Assembly (NCBI GenBank): GCA_030549175.1
Contig: JAUKUA010000007.1
Span: forward strand, 372,001 to 436,000
From: Lasiosphaeris hirsuta
Lineage: Eukaryota; Ascomycota; Sordariomycetes; Sordariales; Lasiosphaeriaceae
Reading direction: 5' to 3'
DNA length: 64,000 nucleotides
The position numbers and the translations under genes were made by a program. Within the stretch, counting starts at the first letter, position 1. Each line of letters begins with the position of its first letter. This document shows positions 22,072 through 32,636 of this stretch, in pieces. The notes beneath the pieces are model-generated. The model saw only the letters and a list, made by a program, of their open reading frames with translations, had not been told where the DNA came from and searched no databases.

Positions 22072-23560
22072 CCCGTTGGTAATTGGTTTAGTAGGTGTAC
22101 TGTTATTTTATGGCAGTGTACCCCCTGTGCTAAATTGAGTGTAAGGACTACGTATAACTGGCTAACCTATCTAAGCTATCTACATTCTAACACGTAACAA
22201 TTAGTCTATAGTTAGTATTAGTACTTCTATAACTTGAGTAGTATAATACCTATTGTTATAAGGGTTTCCTCACATCCTTAGTACTTACGTCGGCTACAGA
22301 GTTACTAACTCTAAGGTTAGTGTCTTATTATAGTGACAGTTCCCTTCTTTAAATTATAAGTACTGTCACACTGCTGGGGTCACCTAAGGTTAACAGAGTG
22401 TATCACCCCCTTGACCTAGGCCCAGAGCGATAGCTACAACGGTTGCCACATCGTGGCTTACCTGTGGGACACACACACACTCTACAACATCACGTGACTA
22501 GGTGACCCTTGGTCTACACGTAGGTCGATGGATTCCTAGGTACGGCTATGGGCTAAGCCGGAGCCTAGATACCACTAACAAGCCGGGCCAGCTTACCTAG
22601 TGGACTTGGCCTGTACTAGGTAACTTTACTAGACTTTGGATTTGTCATAGACAGCCATATAACCTTGGCATCGTGGTCGGGGCTACATTAGCCAGCTAAA
22701 GAACTAACATGGTAATTCAGCGGTCTTTCAAATGATAGACCTCCCAGCTATCGCAGTCACCCCTTTAGAGAACCTCACCCCGGTGTTTTCCAGAGTCTAG
22801 CTTCATGACTCATGGAAGCCTAATAGGCCTGAGTACGACTACTTATCACTACTGAAGGGAACCGTCGCTGCGATAAAACGTTAGCTATGTAGCTAGCGAT
22901 CTAGTAGCCGACGTAAGTACTAAGGATGTAAAGGAACATCTACAGCAATGACTACCATACCTCTTGAGTTGTAGGAGTAAGTACTGATACCGGCCACAGA
23001 CTAACGGAAGATAGTGAGTAACACTTAGCTTGAACCCTTGAGTTACAAGGCGTGTGAGATAGGTGGCTAAGGAAGCTTTGGGACCGACGGGTAGTTAGGA
23101 TAGATCCTTAGGTATTACGGCATCCTTGTATATTATAGATAGTTACCTAGATAAAAGAGATGAGGGCCCTACAACGGATCCTAGAGAAGAAGAAGCTTCC
23201 TAGTCCTTTTGGAACAGACTTAGAAAGATTATCAGCTGAACTTTAGTGAAGCTGAGGGGTAATATAACCTTGTGAATCTTTCTGTTTCATCTTAACTTGT
23301 AACTACGAAGTATCGTCTGTTACCTTCTATGACTAGTGTATATTAGGTCCACTAGGTGGGCTACATTTGCTTTGTTAGTGGTACTAGGATCCTGGTTTAA
23401 CCCGTGCTTGTGCTTAGGTATTACATGGTAAAATGTAAATAGCTTAGATAGGTTAGTCCATTGTACGCAGTCCCTGCGCTCAATTGGAGCACAGGGGGTG
23501 CACTGCCATAAAATGGCAGTTCCCCCTCCAGACTGATTGCCAACGGGCCATCCTTTACAA
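22072..23560. mobile_element. 1.5-kb TIR element with nested LTR copy
   Basis: The same TIR family as at 20,334: left GGCCCGTTGGTAATTGG...CACGTAACAA, right (reversed) TGTAAAGGATGGCCCGTTGG...TTTACATTTT. Between them lies a 3'-truncated LTR copy starting TGTCACACTGCTGGGG at about 22371 and running to about 23340, preceded by an inverted LTR piece at 22205-22350. No coding frame survives. Confidence 0.65.
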
Positions 23561-23938
23561 TATTATCTCACACTACCATAAAATATGTCATGTCAGTGTT
23601 CATGTGAAGGACCATCAAACTAACGCTTATCTAAGCGGTCTCTTCTTATAACATTCTCTTTAAGTGCTTTATGACCCTTAACAAATACTATATGTAATAA
23701 CGATATATAATATTATCTTAGCTATAAAGAATATAATACGTTGATAAACTAAGTACTATTTCAGCGTTTTCTTTATAATGTTTATACCTTACTTATTAAA
23801 TTACCCCTTTTTTCCTATTATCATCACCTTAGCGTATCTAGGTGATTGAGGACAACAGTGTTTGTGGATATACGTTAAATGGCAGCGAATGTAGGCAATT
23901 AGCGAAGATAGTTGTATCGTAGCTGTTTTGTCGCGTTG

Positions 23939-24013
23939 CCAAAATAGCAGATCGGATGTTTCGCGCATTAGCACCTTTCGCCATAAGGAGCATGTTGCTT
24001 GCAACCCACAATA
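23939..24013 (-). repeat. Right outer inverted arm of the transposon block
   Basis: Reverse-strand partner of 17773-17847. On the minus strand it reads in one frame as LLWVASNMLLMAKGANARN and continues open toward 23.84 kb, so the unit may once have coded. It lies only about 215 bp upstream of the Zn2Cys6 gene start. Confidence 0.75.
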
Positions 24014-24227
24014 ATGCTGGGAAAATGAAGTTGTTGAATGTTCCGTGTATGAAACCGACAAGATGGGACTCGGCAATGTAATGCGGCAGGGTTTTGAATC
24101 CTTCAGGTAAGCCTGGGAGGAAGGAACGAACGGGGGTACACACCAACACCAACACCAACAGCGAGGTCCATTTTCTCCCGTCGGTAATAATCTCAAACTT
24201 CGACTTGACACCGACAGAAAGGCAAAC

Positions 24228-26198
24228 ATGGCCGGCCGTGACGGCGGGAAGCGCTCCCGCAGTGGTTGCATTACTTGCAAGTACGCCGTTCCTTCCCTTC
24301 ATTTGACTGTTCCCACACCGCCGAAGAACCTTGAAGGCCAAGGACCAAAGGGTTGAAGGGCACCGTGACCATCCAAAAACCTGACCGACCCACCCAGGAT
24401 CCGCCGCGTGAAATGCGATGAGAGCCGGCCAGAATGCACCCGCTGCGTGCAGGCGGGCCGTACCTGCGACGGCTACGTGTCGTCGACGCAGCCGCACCAG
24501 TCGCGACGCGCGCTCGCCGACGCGGTGCGCCAGCTGCCCATTGCTGGCCCAGCATCACGGCTGCTGGGCGAGCCCGTGCTGGCTGACGACGCGGCCTGCT
24601 TTGATTTCTTCCGGCACTGCACCGCGGGCATGACTGGGAGCGTGCTCCCCGGGGCGCAGTTCTGGGGGAGGCAGCTGCTACAGGCGGCGCATAGTGAGAG
24701 GGCTGTTTGGAGGGTTGCTGTGGCGTTGGGTGCGCTTCGTGGGTCTTTCTATCTTTCTCTCCCTCTGTGTGCTGGTTTTGTTTGTCTGTCTGGGTGGGCA
24801 TAGTCATGCACATCCATCTCCTCTCTTCAAGGTCCGAGGTACTGACTCTGAACATCGCCCACAGACCGCCGCTGGGAGCACAGCAACAGTCGCACATCCG
24901 CCGCCGCCGCAGTACGCCAACGAGATGGGAACGATGCCATCGCCAGTTTCACGCAGCAGGCCGCCAGCCACTACTACGGCGCTATCTCGCTGGCCAAGGC
25001 CGTCCAGGATCCAGCAACGCTGGCTGTCGTCAGTGCCGCTCTGGCCGCTGCTGCGCATCTTGCTGGGCTATGGTGCGTATTCTTGTTCTTCGCCTTATCT
25101 GGAGAAGAGGGACTAAGGAGCGCCGTACTAACTCAAATCCCCAGGGCCGAAAGCCAAGTCCACATCCACGCCGGCCTACGCCTACTCCAGGACATGCAGA
25201 CACCCACCATCGAGGCCCGCGCGATGCCTGCCGACGAGGTCGAGGGCATCGCCCAGAGCCTGGAGAGACTTGATCTGCAGGCTATGTTGTTCGAGGACTC
25301 TCGTGAACCATACGATTACCAAGGCATGCCCGACTTTGTGGGTGTAATCCGGGCACCGGCCTGGGACGGGGTTGAACTGAGGGATATCAGCGAGGCAGCC
25401 CTTGTGGTGTTCCGACTGGTGCGCCACCTCTTGATCGTCGGGACTGCGGCCGAGCGCGGCGTGATCACCCTCAGGGGGCTGGAGGCCGCCAATAGCCGGC
25501 TGGTCGAGGACGCGGCGAGGTGGGAGATGGCGTTAGCCGTGTTGCTGGCGCAGACGGGAGCGAAGGATGGAGTAAGGGAGCGGTCGATGGTCTTGTCGAT
25601 GCGCTTATATCACATCACACTGGTCGTTTGCCTAACGGCTGGAGTTGCCGGGCCTGAGACGAGGTGGGATGCTTGTCTGCCGTTGTTTGAGAGGATTGTG
25701 GCGCTGGCGGATGAGATTGCGCGGAATACCCATTCGCCGCTCGCCTTCTTCATGTCGTTGGAGCCCGGGATTGCAGCGCCGCTTTTCGTCGTGGCTGTTC
25801 GGTGCCGGCATCCGATTGTGCGACGACGTGCGCTCAACCTGTTGAGCACATTAAACAGGCAGGAGGGTATTTGGAACTGCGGCTTGACGGGGCGTGTGGC
25901 GGAGCAGTGCGTTATGTGGGAAGAGGAGGGATTGGGCATCCAGCTGCCGCTGCGGGCCCATCATGACGATCTGGACTTGGTGTCTGCGCCTGAAACAGCA
26001 AATGTCCCCGTGGTTGTGGATGCCGACGGTTACTCGCCCGTGTGGCCCTGGGGATGGCCAAATGTGCCAGAGCCGAAGAGGGTGTTGCAGACGTCGTTGA
26101 TTGCGCGTGTTGACACCGGAATCCTCGATCTCACCATGTATGCCGCCGGGAACGACGGCCTGGGGATTGTGACCAAGACTGCGAGCCTTGAAATGTAG
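24228..26198 (+). CDS. Zn2Cys6 (Gal4-type) fungal transcription factor
   Basis: Four exons with consistent phases: 24228-24280, 24398-24738, 24865-25072 and 25145-26198, giving about 551 aa. The DNA-binding domain is at the N-terminus: cysteines at about residues 14, 17, 24, 31, 34 and 41 (CITCKIRRVKCDESRPEC, then TRCVQAGRTC), the C-x2-C-x6-C-x6-C-x2-C-x6-C pattern. It is split by the first intron after CITCK, a common position. The rest resembles the short fungal TF regulatory domain: LGALHRRWEHS, then ASHYYGAISLAKAVQDP and AAHLAG, a helical pattern common in Zn2Cys6 proteins near secondary-metabolite or nutrient genes. It is expected to act in the nucleus. No target genes are evident next door. 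It starts about 215 bp from the transposon block, so part of its promoter may be transposon-derived. Confidence 0.88.
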
Positions 26199-26225
26199 GA
26201 GACATGTACATACCTCACTAACTAT

Positions 26226-26826
26226 TTATAAGGACAACAAAGCAACAACGATGCCCACCATTGTCGGACGCACTATCACCCCCCTCCTTGCCGCGCTCTT
26301 CTCCCCCTCTCCATCCGTCTTTCCCTGTGGCCCTGTCTCAATTACACGTTCCGCCTTAGGCTCAACCACGACAAAGTCCTCCGTCACCGCCGTCCCGTCC
26401 GCCAATGCAAGCAACTAATTTTCCGCATATGACACAAACGGGTTATACACCAGACACAAGGGCTCAGGGGCCGTCTTGGGCGCCTCATTTTTGATCACCC
26501 ACGAGCCCGGTGTCGGGTCTAGAAGTACCAGAAGAAGATGCTGGCGTTGTATGTGGCCGGCACATCGGCGAGGAGGGTGCTCGGCAGGTTTACGTAGCCG
26601 CTCCAGGCCCTGACGCCGGGGGTGGTTTCGCAGATGGAGGTCTAGAGCATCGTGTTAGTGGTGAGAGGAACTGTGCCCGGCTTCAACAAACCTGCTTGTA
26701 CGTGATGAAAGCCTCGGGGTAGTTGGTGGATGGCACTGCCGTACTGTCTTTCGGAGTCTGGACAAAATTCTGTGCCGTCACCACGGCCACATCGAGGGCG
26801 AGCTGGATGGGAATTCCCGAAAGCAT
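26226..26826 (-). pseudogene. Serine carboxypeptidase (S10) relic with internal deletion
   Basis: The ATG at 26826 opens on a hydrophobic leader (MLSGIPIQLALDVAVVTAQN) followed by FVQTPKDSTAVPS and TYKQ. A 50-nt intron (26642-26691, GTTTGT...CTAG) then joins to SICETTPGVRAWSGYVNLP and NASIFFWYF, the typical N-terminal part of fungal S1-type serine carboxypeptidases. After FFWYF comes TAG. The catalytic body (the GESYAG serine region and Asp/His motifs) is absent: only about 250 bp later the sequence reads like a C-terminal tail ending in a hydrophobic stretch (MVGIVVALLSL), possibly a GPI signal. So most of the enzyme was deleted and stops accumulated. The N-terminal match is good; the C-terminal assignment is inferred. 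Confidence 0.6.
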
Positions 26827-29149
26827 AGTCGGATAGGATTAGGAGTGCTGAAGTGCTAGCAGGCTGAGGAACATGGAACTTTCTTGAATGAGATGTGCAC
26901 ATGGGCCAGGATCTGTGGTATAATTTTCTGATATATTCCATGATTCATTTCACGTCATTGCATCTAGATACCGATACCAAATTTCGCATCCTTTGGCTCC
27001 TCGCATCTATCGCCGCATCCACACATGTATGAGGTCCACGGTACGGATAACACGACCACCGATACCACGGGTTATGTTTTTTGGCGAGCGGTCCAGTCGC
27101 GGCCAGGCGACCTTGGATACGGGAGCTGTATGTAGGGTTCCTGAGGAATGCGCCAAGCTGGAGCTTGTCACACTCGATCCTCCTGCTCCGCAGTCTGCCA
27201 GCAGGGCCGATGGCGCAGAAAGGCTGGCGAGCCATCCAATCAGGGATCACGGTGCCCAAGGTTTCCACTGGTTGCTTGGGCCGGTAAACACCACTGGCAG
27301 CAGGAGCGTCTGTCCGCTAAGTTATACTAGGGTCCGTGATATACTGGGAAACAAACCCCCCGCGCCACCTGCCGTTTCCATTTCCGCGGCGCGCTTGCAC
27401 TGCGGGCAAACAAGAGTTGCAACCACGCCAAAAACACAGCATGGAATCATTGTATCCGTATCGTGTATCGAGACATCTTTCCATTGCCGGAAAAAAAAGT
27501 CCCCACTTTAGCCTACGCACCTTCCTTCCCAACAAGTCATCTGATGCCGTCGTGGACCTTTTCCCGTCTGGCTTGGCGCTACCATTATGACGGATTTGTC
27601 TTTCCCTAATAAGGCGAGCAGGTTGCGGAAGTGTTTGCGAGTGCAAATTCTGGGAACAACAGCCTTCAGAGGAAGGAAAGAAAACTGTACCCGAACCGCT
27701 CTCACCGACGGGCCATGCCAACGCAAGCGGTTCTGGATACCACATCCCGACTCCAACAAAAAAAACGCAATCTTGTTGACCTTATCTGGAAATCTCGCTC
27801 CTAAGAAGCAGCTCACGCCCGTGACAAGATATATATGCATTTTTCCGACTCATTCTGTTGCCTAATCTCTGCCACTCCCAAATCCCTGTGGACCACAGAG
27901 CCGACAGACAACTATGTCAAGTACTACACTAAGCCAACCTGTCCTTCCTATCCCTGCGACAAAACCTCGACCTCCTTCCTCTACACCAAGCGATACCCAT
28001 CCAAAGCCAACCTCCGAACACGGCTCCCTCCGGGTCCTCACCGAGGTACCTCGCACGGGTAGCACACCCCAGGGTCTGGACGCAACGCACAATTTGTTCA
28101 CGAAGCACCGTGGCTCGCTGGAGTGGCCATGGCGACTGAGACGGCGCACCGACTGCTTCTGGAGGTTTCGGAGATGATTATGCGCGGGGTGGAATACGGC
28201 CGTGAGGAGGGCGAGGCGTCTCCTACGCACGTGGCTATGGCAGCCGGAAGGAGGTTGGGTGGAAGGGGGCTTTCCTTGGGCTTGATGCGAGGGGAGGGGC
28301 TCGGTGAGGGCGGGAAGGTGCCGTTGGTGTCGATTCAGTGACGTGCCTGGCCCAGGGGTGAATGCTTCCGCCTGGAAACAGACTCGGACTATACCAGGAC
28401 TTAACAAGAGAGGTTATATTGATCAATCACTTTTAGGTTATTGCTGGATTTCTTAGCACGACGTACCTTATTATCCTGATCATTACTGAATACTCTCTGT
28501 TTGTCACTATCACTTTCTGTGGCATCCAATCCATAACGGGGGGATTCGAATTCTCTTCAGCGACTACTGCTCCTTAAGATCCGGCATCTCGGCATATCAT
28601 TGGCAAATAATTGTCAACCTTGCCTGGTGTGCCAATAAGTGACCGTGGCGAATGAGGGCGCACCGGCAGCTTCTGTTAGTTTCGAGGATGTTTCAATTCA
28701 TGGGGGTGGAGGCGGACAAGGCGCCTTTAAACCGCGTGGCCGTGGAGGCTACAAGCTGGATGGATGACTCCGACAGTTAGTCAAGCTCCGACTCCGAAGA
28801 AGACGGTAGCGAGATCGCTAGTATTTCCGATGAATAAGGTAATTACTTAAAGTTTGAGTGACTCACAATCTCCGGCAAGCTGTGGGGAACGGGCTGAGAA
28901 GACCGGCCGTATCACTATCAAATATTTTACGTTTGTTGGTAAGTTCCTTCAGACGAGTCTACACAACTGCACATCTTGGCCTTGATTCCAGTATTCTCAA
29001 CATTATAAATAGGCGCCGTCTCTCGAGTGCCTGCCCTCGAATTAATCCTTCATTTGCAGTCGAGCCGGCCTACCAATTCCTCCTTACCCTTCAAACTCAA
29101 ATCTAAATTTTACCTTTTCACTCTCACACCTCAGTCTCATACTCTAGCT
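26827..29149. other. Gene-poor stretch upstream of the Fic gene
   Basis: No confident gene apart from the weak model at 27914-28341. The sequence at 28,660-28,840 resembles part of that model in diverged form. AT content rises near 28,400-28,600, and the last few hundred bases are probably the Fic promoter and leader. Confidence 0.4.
27914..28341 (+). CDS. Possible small two-exon gene or gene fragment
   Basis: A start at 27914 gives a Pro/Ser/Thr-rich leader (MSSTTLSQPVLPIPATKPRP). A possible donor GTACCT after LRVLTE could join a second frame from about 28123 (MATETAHRLLLEVSEMIMRG) ending at 28341. The second part is helical and charged, and a diverged copy appears at 28,660-28,840, suggesting either a duplicated gene fragment or a real small family. 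I recognise no domain, and the splice is uncertain. Confidence 0.25.
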
Positions 29150-30295
29150 ATGTCTCGCTACCCTCGCAAGTCTATATCAGAGGCTCTCCCCGACCTCAAA
29201 ATCGGCACATCCACACCTTCCTCCCGCAGAACCCCTAGCCCCCACAAAACAACTCTCAAGAAATCTCCTAGTCGGTCCAAGTCGTTTGTCAAGATGCGAG
29301 GCTTGTCCGGCAGACTTGCCGGTACCTTTTCTTCTGGCTGGCCTTCGTGGCGTAGTGTCCATGGGGGTGCCGCTCCCAATTTCACCATCCGTCTCGCCGC
29401 TTCGCTTGAGAAAGAAGCGCTGGAGCTCAACCTCCCCGCTGATCCCGCCACGATCATTGCCGATGCCCGAAAGACTTCGCAACGGCAGGGCGTTTCAGCA
29501 TTCCCTCAGGTTAGGGAGGCTCTCGAGCAATCCCTAATCATACTTGTATACGGCTCGAACATGATCGAGACAGCCGGCAGCAACTTGAGAATCACTTTCA
29601 AACTCTGCCGTGCCATTTTCAGGGGTGAGCTAGTGGAAGAAATCATCAATGAGCGCGACCCTGAGTACAAGTAGCACATCGAGGTGCTCACGAGCACCTA
29701 CAGAAAGGGCGACCACACCGGCGTTACTCGGTCACGAAAGGAGGTGATTCAGCATGCGAAAGCTCTCAGTTTCATCATCGATCACGTCATTCTCGACAAT
29801 GAGCCGATCTCCGAGGCTCTCATTCTCGAAACGCACCACATCTCGTACAGCGGTATGGGTGATGATGACGAGGTCACACCAGGTAAATATCGCGAGCACG
29901 AGGTGGCTGTGTCGTACAGCAAACCCGGCGAGACCAAGAGGAAGGTTTCTCGGTGTATTCGAGCGTCAGCAGTCCCGAAGTACATGAAGGACTTGGTGGG
30001 AAGCCTTAACCAGGAGATCAATGAGGCGGAGCGGACGGGGAACATGGACCCCTATACCTTGGCGGCACGCTTCCACCACCAGTTCGTCATGGTGCACCCT
30101 TTTGGTGATGGGAATGGAAGGATGTCTCGGATCATCATGAATGTCCTGCTGCTGGAGTACGCTGGTCATGTCACTTTGTTTGGGAGTGAGGAAACTGAGA
30201 AGGACGATTATCTCGACATCGTTGGCCGCGGTCGGAAGGTTTTTGAGAAGGAGGATATGGAGGTTGAGTTTATACAGCAGATTGGCCATTTTTGA
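29150..30295 (+). pseudogene. Fic-domain protein, one in-frame TAG
   Basis: One frame of 382 codons from the ATG at 29150, broken only by TAG at 29672-29674 (after DPEYK). The Fic active-site loop is intact at 30095-30121: HPFGDGNGR, with the catalytic His at about residue 316. Upstream, YGSNMIETAG resembles the S/T-x3-E inhibitory helix of class II Fic proteins, and ETHHISYSG fits the segment before the flap. The first 80 residues are basic and Ser-rich. Fic enzymes usually transfer AMP from ATP to hydroxyls of target proteins. Without readthrough the stop would leave a 174-aa N-terminal fragment lacking the active site. Everything else is clean, so the lesion is recent, a sequence error, or a readthrough site (TAG followed by C). 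A downstream-start product with the active site is also conceivable. Confidence 0.75.
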
Positions 30296-30586
30296 GTTTG
30301 CACGTTTTGTCTTGGCCAAATCTCGGTCTGGGTTGGAGCAAATGTTGACTTGGGCACGGCGCGAAGGAAATGATCATGTTTCCGAGTAATAACGTATGTA
30401 GTTGACCCGACTTTCAATCGATGGATTCATAACTTTCACCATGTTGCTCCCGACAACAGCTGTAGGCAGGACCGATATACGGAGATAACTGACCTCCCGA
30501 CACTACTATATAAGAGCTTATATGGTCAACCATTTTGTGCATTTCCTAGCAAAGCCTATTGTGATCTGATCTACCTGCCCCACGTC

Positions 30587-31700
30587 TCACACAATGTGGT
30601 GCTTAGACGTTTTCGGGAATATTACTCTTGCAATCTTTGACAAGCAAAAGTACACGGCAAACACCAGAGTCGCCAAACCCCCCACGACGATTCAGTAGAC
30701 GTACCACCACGGTGGCAGAACTGGTTTTACCATCCTCGGGGTGCCAGTTGAAGAGACCCATCGACATGAATGTCTGTCTTACCATGAGTGGCTCGTGCTC
30801 CTCAAAGGGGGTCCGATCGACGAGGAAACTCACCGCAACAAAGGTACCCGGCAGGAATAACATGGTCAGAATCGCCAGGGCCTTCATCTTGCTGACCTCC
30901 TGTCTAGCAATACTTGAAGTCTCCTACCACCAAGAAAGAACGGGAAGAAGCTCATGTCAGTACTGTCTAGCACTCTCAATTCAACGTAGAGAAGACCCTG
31001 GAAGTAAACACCATCAAGACAGCCATATCCACCCCCTCCTTCATCCTCTCACCTTTCATCACCATCGCCGCGTACTCATCCACCGTCCGCCCTAGATACT
31101 TGCCCGCATTTACCAACTGTACCCTCCGGCCCCCCTCATCAACAACATGATCCACAAACCCACTAGCTGCATACTCCCTGAACCTCTCCAGCTCCCTCGC
31201 CCAGCCGACCAATCCGTTCTGCAATAAGCCCATCTCCTCCGCAAGCTCAACTAGGTTCCGCGGATCATCGTCACGGCCCTTCCACCCTGCCTCTCCCTTG
31301 GCGCCGCTCTGGAGCTGGAAATTCCGAATCAGATTCGCCATCCCGTCAGCGTGCTTCTCGACCTGCTCGAAGCGGGCGACCTTCTCCAGCTGTCCATCAT
31401 CTCCCTGCGAGAGGTCCTCGAGCGAAAAAGCCAGTTTCTGTAATTATCTCTCGCATCGAGACCGGCTGCAGGTTGTCGTCACCGTCTCGTCGAGTGTGCT
31501 CCAGCTCCACGGAAGTCCATATGGCTCGTAGACACCACTCTAAGCAGCCGCGATGTCCACTTCTTTGTCAGCGGCGATGGCGAAGCCGCAGTTCTGCGCC
31601 GGGATCCCGTCTTGGTACGGTACGCCGCACGCACCGCTGCCACTTCGGCCGCCAGAACTCGGGCGCCGGGAGTAATAGCATTGAACTGCACCATGGCGCT
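30587..31700 (-). pseudogene. CorA-like fungal membrane protein relic
   Basis: The 3' end keeps the two C-terminal membrane segments of fungal CorA-like proteins. One is MKALAILTMLFLPGTFVA, interrupted by an intron-like GTGAGT...GACAG, then TFMSMGLFNWHPEDG; the other, after a further intron, is VVGGLATLVFAVYFCL. The frame ends at TGA 30589-30587. Upstream (30976-31450) is a helical cytoplasmic part (QLEKVARFEQVEKHADGMAN, LVELAEEMGLLQNGLVGWA). Several in-frame stops and frame changes occur between 31,440 and 31,560 (for example AQNCGFAIAADKEVDIAAA then TAG). No proper start is visible. Ion transport by such fungal proteins is unproven, and many accompany HET-like genes. Confidence 0.55.
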
Positions 31701-32444
31701 CTTATCTCTAGCCTACCTGCTGCTAGAGCTCATTCTTAATGATACGCTCGAGCTGTTCCGCGCCTCGCCCGAGACCGCGGTCGGGCAACAGTGTTCTGTC
31801 AGACTACCTACCTTATAGCCCAGCGTGCTTTGGAAAAGGGAGCATTTCCAAGCGATAACTACCGCAGCGCCATTTCCCGGTGTCTCCAAAGAGGCTTGCA
31901 CAAGCCGGGACGTGGATTCGAAAGCGTGGATTTCTGCGAGGATGTCTATTCAGGAGTTGTTGCACCTTTGGAAAGGGATCTCGAGAGTACGAGTGTGACT
32001 AATCACGTGCAGAAACTTCCGTTGCTTTCGAACGCCATACCAGCGTTGTGATGATTCATACCGAGTGTTCGGAGACGTGCCATGCCGGCAGCTGAGACCC
32101 ACAGTGTGTGAATCTAAGGCGACTCAGACTACAAAAGTTGTGGGGAAGAAGGGAAGTACAGCAGGAACTATGACTCCCTCCGCCCTGTGACGGCTGCCAC
32201 GCAATCGTGTCTGAGCTAGAGGCATTTATGGACGAATAGTTTCGGGCACGTGGAATCAAAAGGCCGGATATTGCGGCTGAATCTCGTGAAAAATCCGACC
32301 TGGAGCATGGTGGCGCCTCAAATGCGCTGTCTGCGACTGGCTCAATTGAGGGATGGCTGCTTTCATTGTAGCTCGCTAAGTCGGTGTGCAACACCTGGTG
32401 GCCTCTCTTGAGTCAATCACTCATCGGTTTCACTATTACTTAAC
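31701..32444. other. Decayed sequence between the CorA-like relic and the small gene
   Basis: No supportable gene. It may contain the lost N-terminal part of the CorA-like relic on the minus strand. It ends in the probable promoter of the small gene starting at 32637. Confidence 0.35.
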
Positions 32445-32452
32445 TATATAAT
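32445..32452 (+). promoter_or_regulatory. Possible TATA box of the small gene
   Basis: TATATAAT about 185 bp upstream of the ATG at 32637, followed by a pyrimidine-rich stretch. A leader of about 150 nt would put the transcription start about 30 bp after it. Sequence resemblance only. Confidence 0.3.
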
Positions 32453-32636
32453 ACAGTTGACATATCTCTTCTATTGTCGTAGACTTTGGGGCATCAGTCA
32501 GCTCAAAAAGTTTCCCATCCAATACAACCCGGACATAAAAGTATCTAAACTTCAGCACATTCAGAACCTAGAGATTCATTTACTCGGCGTCTGCCACTCA
32601 CCGTCAAGCTCACCTCGTACATATCACAACACAATA

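Larger units (their letters stand above)
20248..23642. mobile_element. Long inverted-repeat structure of about 3.4 kb
   Basis: The left arm begins AGACCGCTTGGATAAGTG. The right arm, on the other strand, begins AGACCGCTTAGATAAGCG. Similarity continues inward about 220-230 bp, through the shared TIR starting near TGTAAATGGATG/TGTAAAGGATGG. The inside holds the 519-bp TIR element, LTR fragments and unassigned AT-rich DNA. Either this is one large non-autonomous element with later insertions, or two separate insertions of one unit in opposite orientation. Confidence 0.6.
17860..23930. mobile_element. Nested, RIP-mutated transposon block
   Basis: AT-rich sequence full of stop codons on both strands, with no long frame. 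It is built from several repeated units described separately: a degenerate LTR-like copy (about 18259-19141), a MITE inserted in it, a solo LTR, and elements with long terminal inverted repeats. Pairs of copies differ mainly by C/T and G/A, consistent with RIP. The stretch 20,853-22,070 holds further degenerate pieces, including a second LTR 3'-end-like fragment near 21,610-21,715. I see no intact transposase or reverse transcriptase here. Confidence 0.85.

Noticed and set aside
17860..23930. CRISPR-like array, because of repeated short motifs
   Set aside because: Copies are long, nested and inverted with RIP changes, not short direct repeats with unique spacers; a fungal genome would not carry CRISPR.
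26945..27511. Overlapping frames of 107 codons (minus) and 172 codons (plus)
   Set aside because: No domain, no consistent coding signal, and they contradict each other.
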